A stretch of DNA of 64,000 bases, from assembly GCA_963678205.1 (NCBI GenBank), contig OY782760.1:1302001-1366000 (forward strand), in the 5' to 3' direction. This document shows, one piece after another, positions 63,055 through 64,000 of this stretch; position 1 is the stretch's first letter, and every line of letters starts with the position of its first letter. A program made the translations under genes and the position numbers. Source of the stretch: G963556115 sp963678205 (GTDB lineage: Bacteria; Planctomycetota; SZUA-567). Below the pieces are notes generated by a model, which ran no database searches, was not told where the DNA came from, and was given only the letters and a program-made list of their open reading frames with translations.

Positions 63055-64000
63055 TTATACTCTGATGGTTTTTTTTGAGGTTACTGTCTGGTTTCTACCC
63101 AGTGATTTTGCTTTGTAGAGGTTTGCATCTGCTTCATGAATAATCCGATTCATCAGGTAGTCGGTAGTGAGGTGTTTTTTTCTGGTTACACGCATTATAT
63201 TAATGATGCCGAGTGATGCTGTGACGAATGGACTTACTGCAGAGCTGTCATGGGGAATATTGAGGTTTTCCAGTATGCCACAGACATTTGGGATGTTACT
63301 CGTATTCTGTTTGTTTCGAATAATCGTAAAGATAAACTCTTCGCCACCGAAACGATAGACTTTGTCAAAACCAAGACTTTGTAGCGCTTGGGCTATCTGC
63401 TTGAGTACTTTGTCACCAGCAACGTGTCCATAAGTATCGTTATAGTTTTTGAAGCAGTCAATATCGAGTAAACCAACTATCATTTTCTCATTATGGGCTA
63501 TTGATTTGACATCATCTGGGAAGAAGGTATGTAAGGCATTTTTGTTGTAAACACCTGTGAGAATATCGGTGTTTGATCTGCTCTGCTCGGTGCAGATTGT
63601 CTTGAACTGTGCTCTGAGAAGTATATCGAAAATATAGTATACTACGATATTTGTAGCATACATCATAAGACAATACAGCATGGACCAGAAAACGTCTACC
63701 TTTAAGAGATATTTGCAAATTATAAGCCCAAGTATTACCAGTATGCCGGTTACTACTTTATGCTCTACATTGAGGAATGGGATAATCATAAACATGTACA
63801 TTGTTATCATCTGAGCTTCAGGTGAAAAATAACCTATTTGACCTACCCAATTGTATGTATCCAGAAATGCCATGAGACTTAAAATTATAGTGGAGGCGAA
63901 AAGAACATTTCTTGCTGTGTGGGCTGATAGCCAGATAAATGAGATAATTGTTGCAAAATTAATAATGAATACTATGATGCGTATGCATAGAACTGTTCGG
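63055..64000 (-). CDS. Membrane-bound diguanylate cyclase, N-terminus outside the window
   Basis: At least 314 residues. A frame beginning at ATG 63873 would give 272 residues, but the same frame stays open to the window edge and encodes another hydrophobic stretch (VLCIRIIVFIINFATIISFI), so the real start is probably outside. Five or so membrane segments precede a GGDEF domain: TDILTGVYNKNALHTFF, LLDIDCFKNYNDTYGHVAGD, YRFGGEEF (catalytic GGEEF intact), ADANLYKAKSLGRN. No RxxD inhibitory site is seen before GGEEF. It makes cyclic di-GMP in response to an unknown membrane signal. 62811-63054 is empty. Confidence 0.9.
   Translation of the reverse strand, partial: RTVLCIRIIVFIINFATIISFIWLSAHTARNVLFASTIILSLMAFLDTYNWVGQIGYFSPEAQMITMYMFMIIPFLNVEHKVVTGILVILGLIICKYLLKVDVFWSMLYCLMMYATNIVVYYIFDILLRAQFKTICTEQSRSNTDILTGVYNKNALHTFFPDDVKSIAHNEKMIVGLLDIDCFKNYNDTYGHVAGDKVLKQIAQALQSLGFDKVYRFGGEEFIFTIIRNKQNTSNIPNVCGILENLNIPHDSSAVSPFVTASLGIINIMRVTRKKHLTTDYLMNRIIHEADANLYKAKSLGRNQTVTSKKTIRV

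Noticed and set aside
1..64000. tRNA, rRNA, CRISPR arrays, transposases
   Set aside because: No tRNA cloverleaf or TTCGAATC arm, no regularly spaced repeats and no transposase-like frame were seen by reading; a dedicated scan could still find a missed tRNA.

Overview
The window is about 36-38% GC by eye and reads as the chromosome of a motile, Gram-negative, sugar- and organic-acid-using bacterium. The evidence is periplasmic binding proteins with signal peptides, a lipoprotein, a heptose-bisphosphate phosphatase (LPS synthesis), two large chemoreceptors, two GGDEF proteins and an NtrC-type sigma-54 activator. A stand-alone small siroheme sulfite reductase and many ABC/TRAP transporters suit an anaerobic or microaerobic heterotroph. 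The ThiE protein with an extra N-terminal domain is an arrangement I associate with Lentisphaerota/Planctomycetota and a few other phyla, but nothing here fixes the taxon. Intergenic spaces are long and AT-rich and several genes are decayed, so the genome looks to be in a phase of gene loss.

Layout. 1-806: end of an MFS transporter. 983-4169 (minus): a histidine kinase fused to a degenerate sugar-ABC-type ATPase domain, with its NtrC-family response regulator. 4584-9148 (plus): a galactofuranose-type ABC importer (YtfR, YtfT, YjfF, YtfQ), followed by a wrecked LacI-family regulator (9497-10436). 11377-16358: a TRAP system with two near-identical receptor genes plus DctQ and DctM, then an aldo/keto reductase and a cupin. 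18484-22819: sulfite reductase, RuvC, a transglutaminase-like protein, ThiE and PdxJ. 22955-23774: two Hsp20 genes (minus). 24006-24483: strong promoters and two structured RNA candidates. 24641-28009: GmhB, KDPG aldolase, an XRE regulator and an AIM24-like protein.

28380-42451 is a degraded podovirus-type prophage. It has a frameshifted YqaJ exonuclease, a chimeric virion-protein/portal gene, Bbp19-like protein, scaffold, major capsid, Bbp16-like protein, tail tubular A and B, lysis-type membrane proteins and a small-terminase-like protein. I see no integrase, large terminase or tail fibre. A full-length chemoreceptor gene on the opposite strand interrupts the structural genes.

42657-52948: a PAS-PAS-GGDEF-EAL protein, a lipoprotein, ArgJ, three more Hsp20 genes behind a sigma-54-like promoter, a 46-residue ORF and a second chemoreceptor. 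52949-60076: a second sugar ABC importer (binding protein, ATPase, permease) with two PfkB-family kinases and a class II aldolase, a probable uptake-phosphorylation-cleavage pathway. 60191-61926 (minus): RimO and a MetG-C-terminal-type tRNA-binding protein with overlapping stop and start codons. 62218-62810: a decayed DNA-alkylation-repair gene. 63055-64000 (minus): a membrane GGDEF protein running off the window.

Themes. Binding-protein genes are followed by hairpins, as expected where the receptor is made in excess over the membrane parts. Regulation of sugar uptake looks two-component (ABC-kinase/NtrC) next to a lost LacI repressor. I found no tRNA, rRNA, CRISPR array, intact insertion sequence or reverse transcriptase.
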